Assembly: GCA_023212695.1 (NCBI GenBank)
Contig: JALCCG010000017.1
Span: forward strand, 62,001-126,000
Direction: 5' to 3'
Source of the DNA: Sporisorium sorghi
Lineage: Eukaryota > Basidiomycota > Ustilaginomycetes > Ustilaginales > Ustilaginaceae
DNA length: 64,000 nucleotides
Below, piece by piece: positions 63,914-64,000 of this stretch. The position numbers were made by a program, and so were the translations under genes. Numbering within the stretch: position 1 is the first letter of the stretch; the number at the start of each line of letters is the position of its first letter. The notes under the pieces were generated by a model that was given only the letters and a program-made list of their open reading frames with translations, had not been told where the DNA came from and did no database searches.

Positions 63914-64000
63914 ATGCGGCGGCGCTCCTCTGCTGCTCGTGCCTTAGCTGGTGCGCCCAAGCAAGCCCCCGCGTCTGCGTCTCTCTGCGTCTCTCTGCGT
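63914..64000 (+). CDS. Possible N-terminus of a gene running off the right edge
   Basis: An ATG at 63914 preceded by CGAAAA opens a frame of 29 codons that continues to the edge (MRRRSSAARALAGAPKQAP...). The peptide is basic and Ala/Ser-rich, compatible with a mitochondrial presequence. The last 30 bases repeat a GCGTCTCTCT unit, so the sequence is simple and the call is weak. Confidence 0.25.
   Translation, partial: MRRRSSAARALAGAPKQAPASASLCVSLR

Overview
The window looks like nuclear DNA of a smut-type basidiomycete (Ustilaginales and relatives). This is an inference. It rests on protein-coding exons that look GC-rich, few and short introns (about 70-145 nt) with GTAAGT-like donors and CAG/TAG acceptors, long mostly intron-free genes with serine- and alanine-rich low-complexity extensions, and long poly(A)/poly(T) tracts between genes. 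I see no transposon, CRISPR array, rRNA or tRNA gene, biosynthetic cluster or obvious horizontally acquired island. The content is conserved eukaryotic housekeeping genes.

Layout, left to right: a partial mitochondrial-type membrane protein (1-397, minus); gamma-glutamyltransferase (752-2794, plus); a SART3/Prp24 splicing factor (2965-6813, minus); a PHAF1/UPF0183 protein (7557-9395, minus); a four-exon APC11 RING subunit (10005-10586, plus); a secreted Ish1-repeat protein (12073-13650, plus); the PIG-F/Gpi11 GPI-anchor subunit (14110-15177, plus); an Nha1/Sod2 cation/proton antiporter (15299-19198, minus); Rtt109 histone acetyltransferase (20716-22770, plus); Ntaq1 N-terminal glutamine amidase (22833-24176, minus); an Mpo1 fatty-acid dioxygenase (24617-25361, minus); a derlin (25609-26439, plus); Prp6 (26752-29577, plus); an HSF-domain transcription factor (29847-32621, minus); exportin-T (36234-39557, plus); Thi4 thiazole synthase (39822-41093, minus); ribosomal protein eL6 (44098-44811, plus); Pet127 (45356-48037, minus); a Faf1-like 40S assembly factor (48389-49513, plus); an unrecognised protein with a lipidation-type N-terminus (51667-53349, plus); a prothymosin-like acidic protein (55124-55786, plus); the Las1 rRNA-processing nuclease (56180-58159, minus); a Caj1/Djp1-type J-protein (58479-59990, plus); a membrane-anchored ubiquitin protease (60160-62316, minus); and a possible gene start at the right edge.

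Genes mostly sit in convergent pairs with short gaps (62-544 bp) and divergent pairs sharing promoters of 250-1500 bp. Functional themes recur: spliceosome (Prp24, Prp6), ribosome biogenesis and translation (Faf1, Las1, eL6, exportin-T), ER quality control and GPI/sphingolipid metabolism (derlin, Gpi11, Mpo1, Ubp1-like), proteolysis (Apc11, Ntaq1, Ubp1-like) and chromatin (Rtt109, acidic protein). Nothing suggests one multi-gene system; the order looks like ordinary fungal mixing.

The observations most worth checking are non-coding or structural: a degenerate 14-bp minisatellite at 53737-53949; very long homopolymer tracts placed just upstream of start codons and inside both THI4 introns; a facing A29/T34 pair in the PET127-FAF1 promoter; an animal-like prothymosin architecture in a fungus; and a protein (51667-53349) that resembles a papain-fold (LRAT/PPPDE-like) domain with its expected cysteine replaced by serine.
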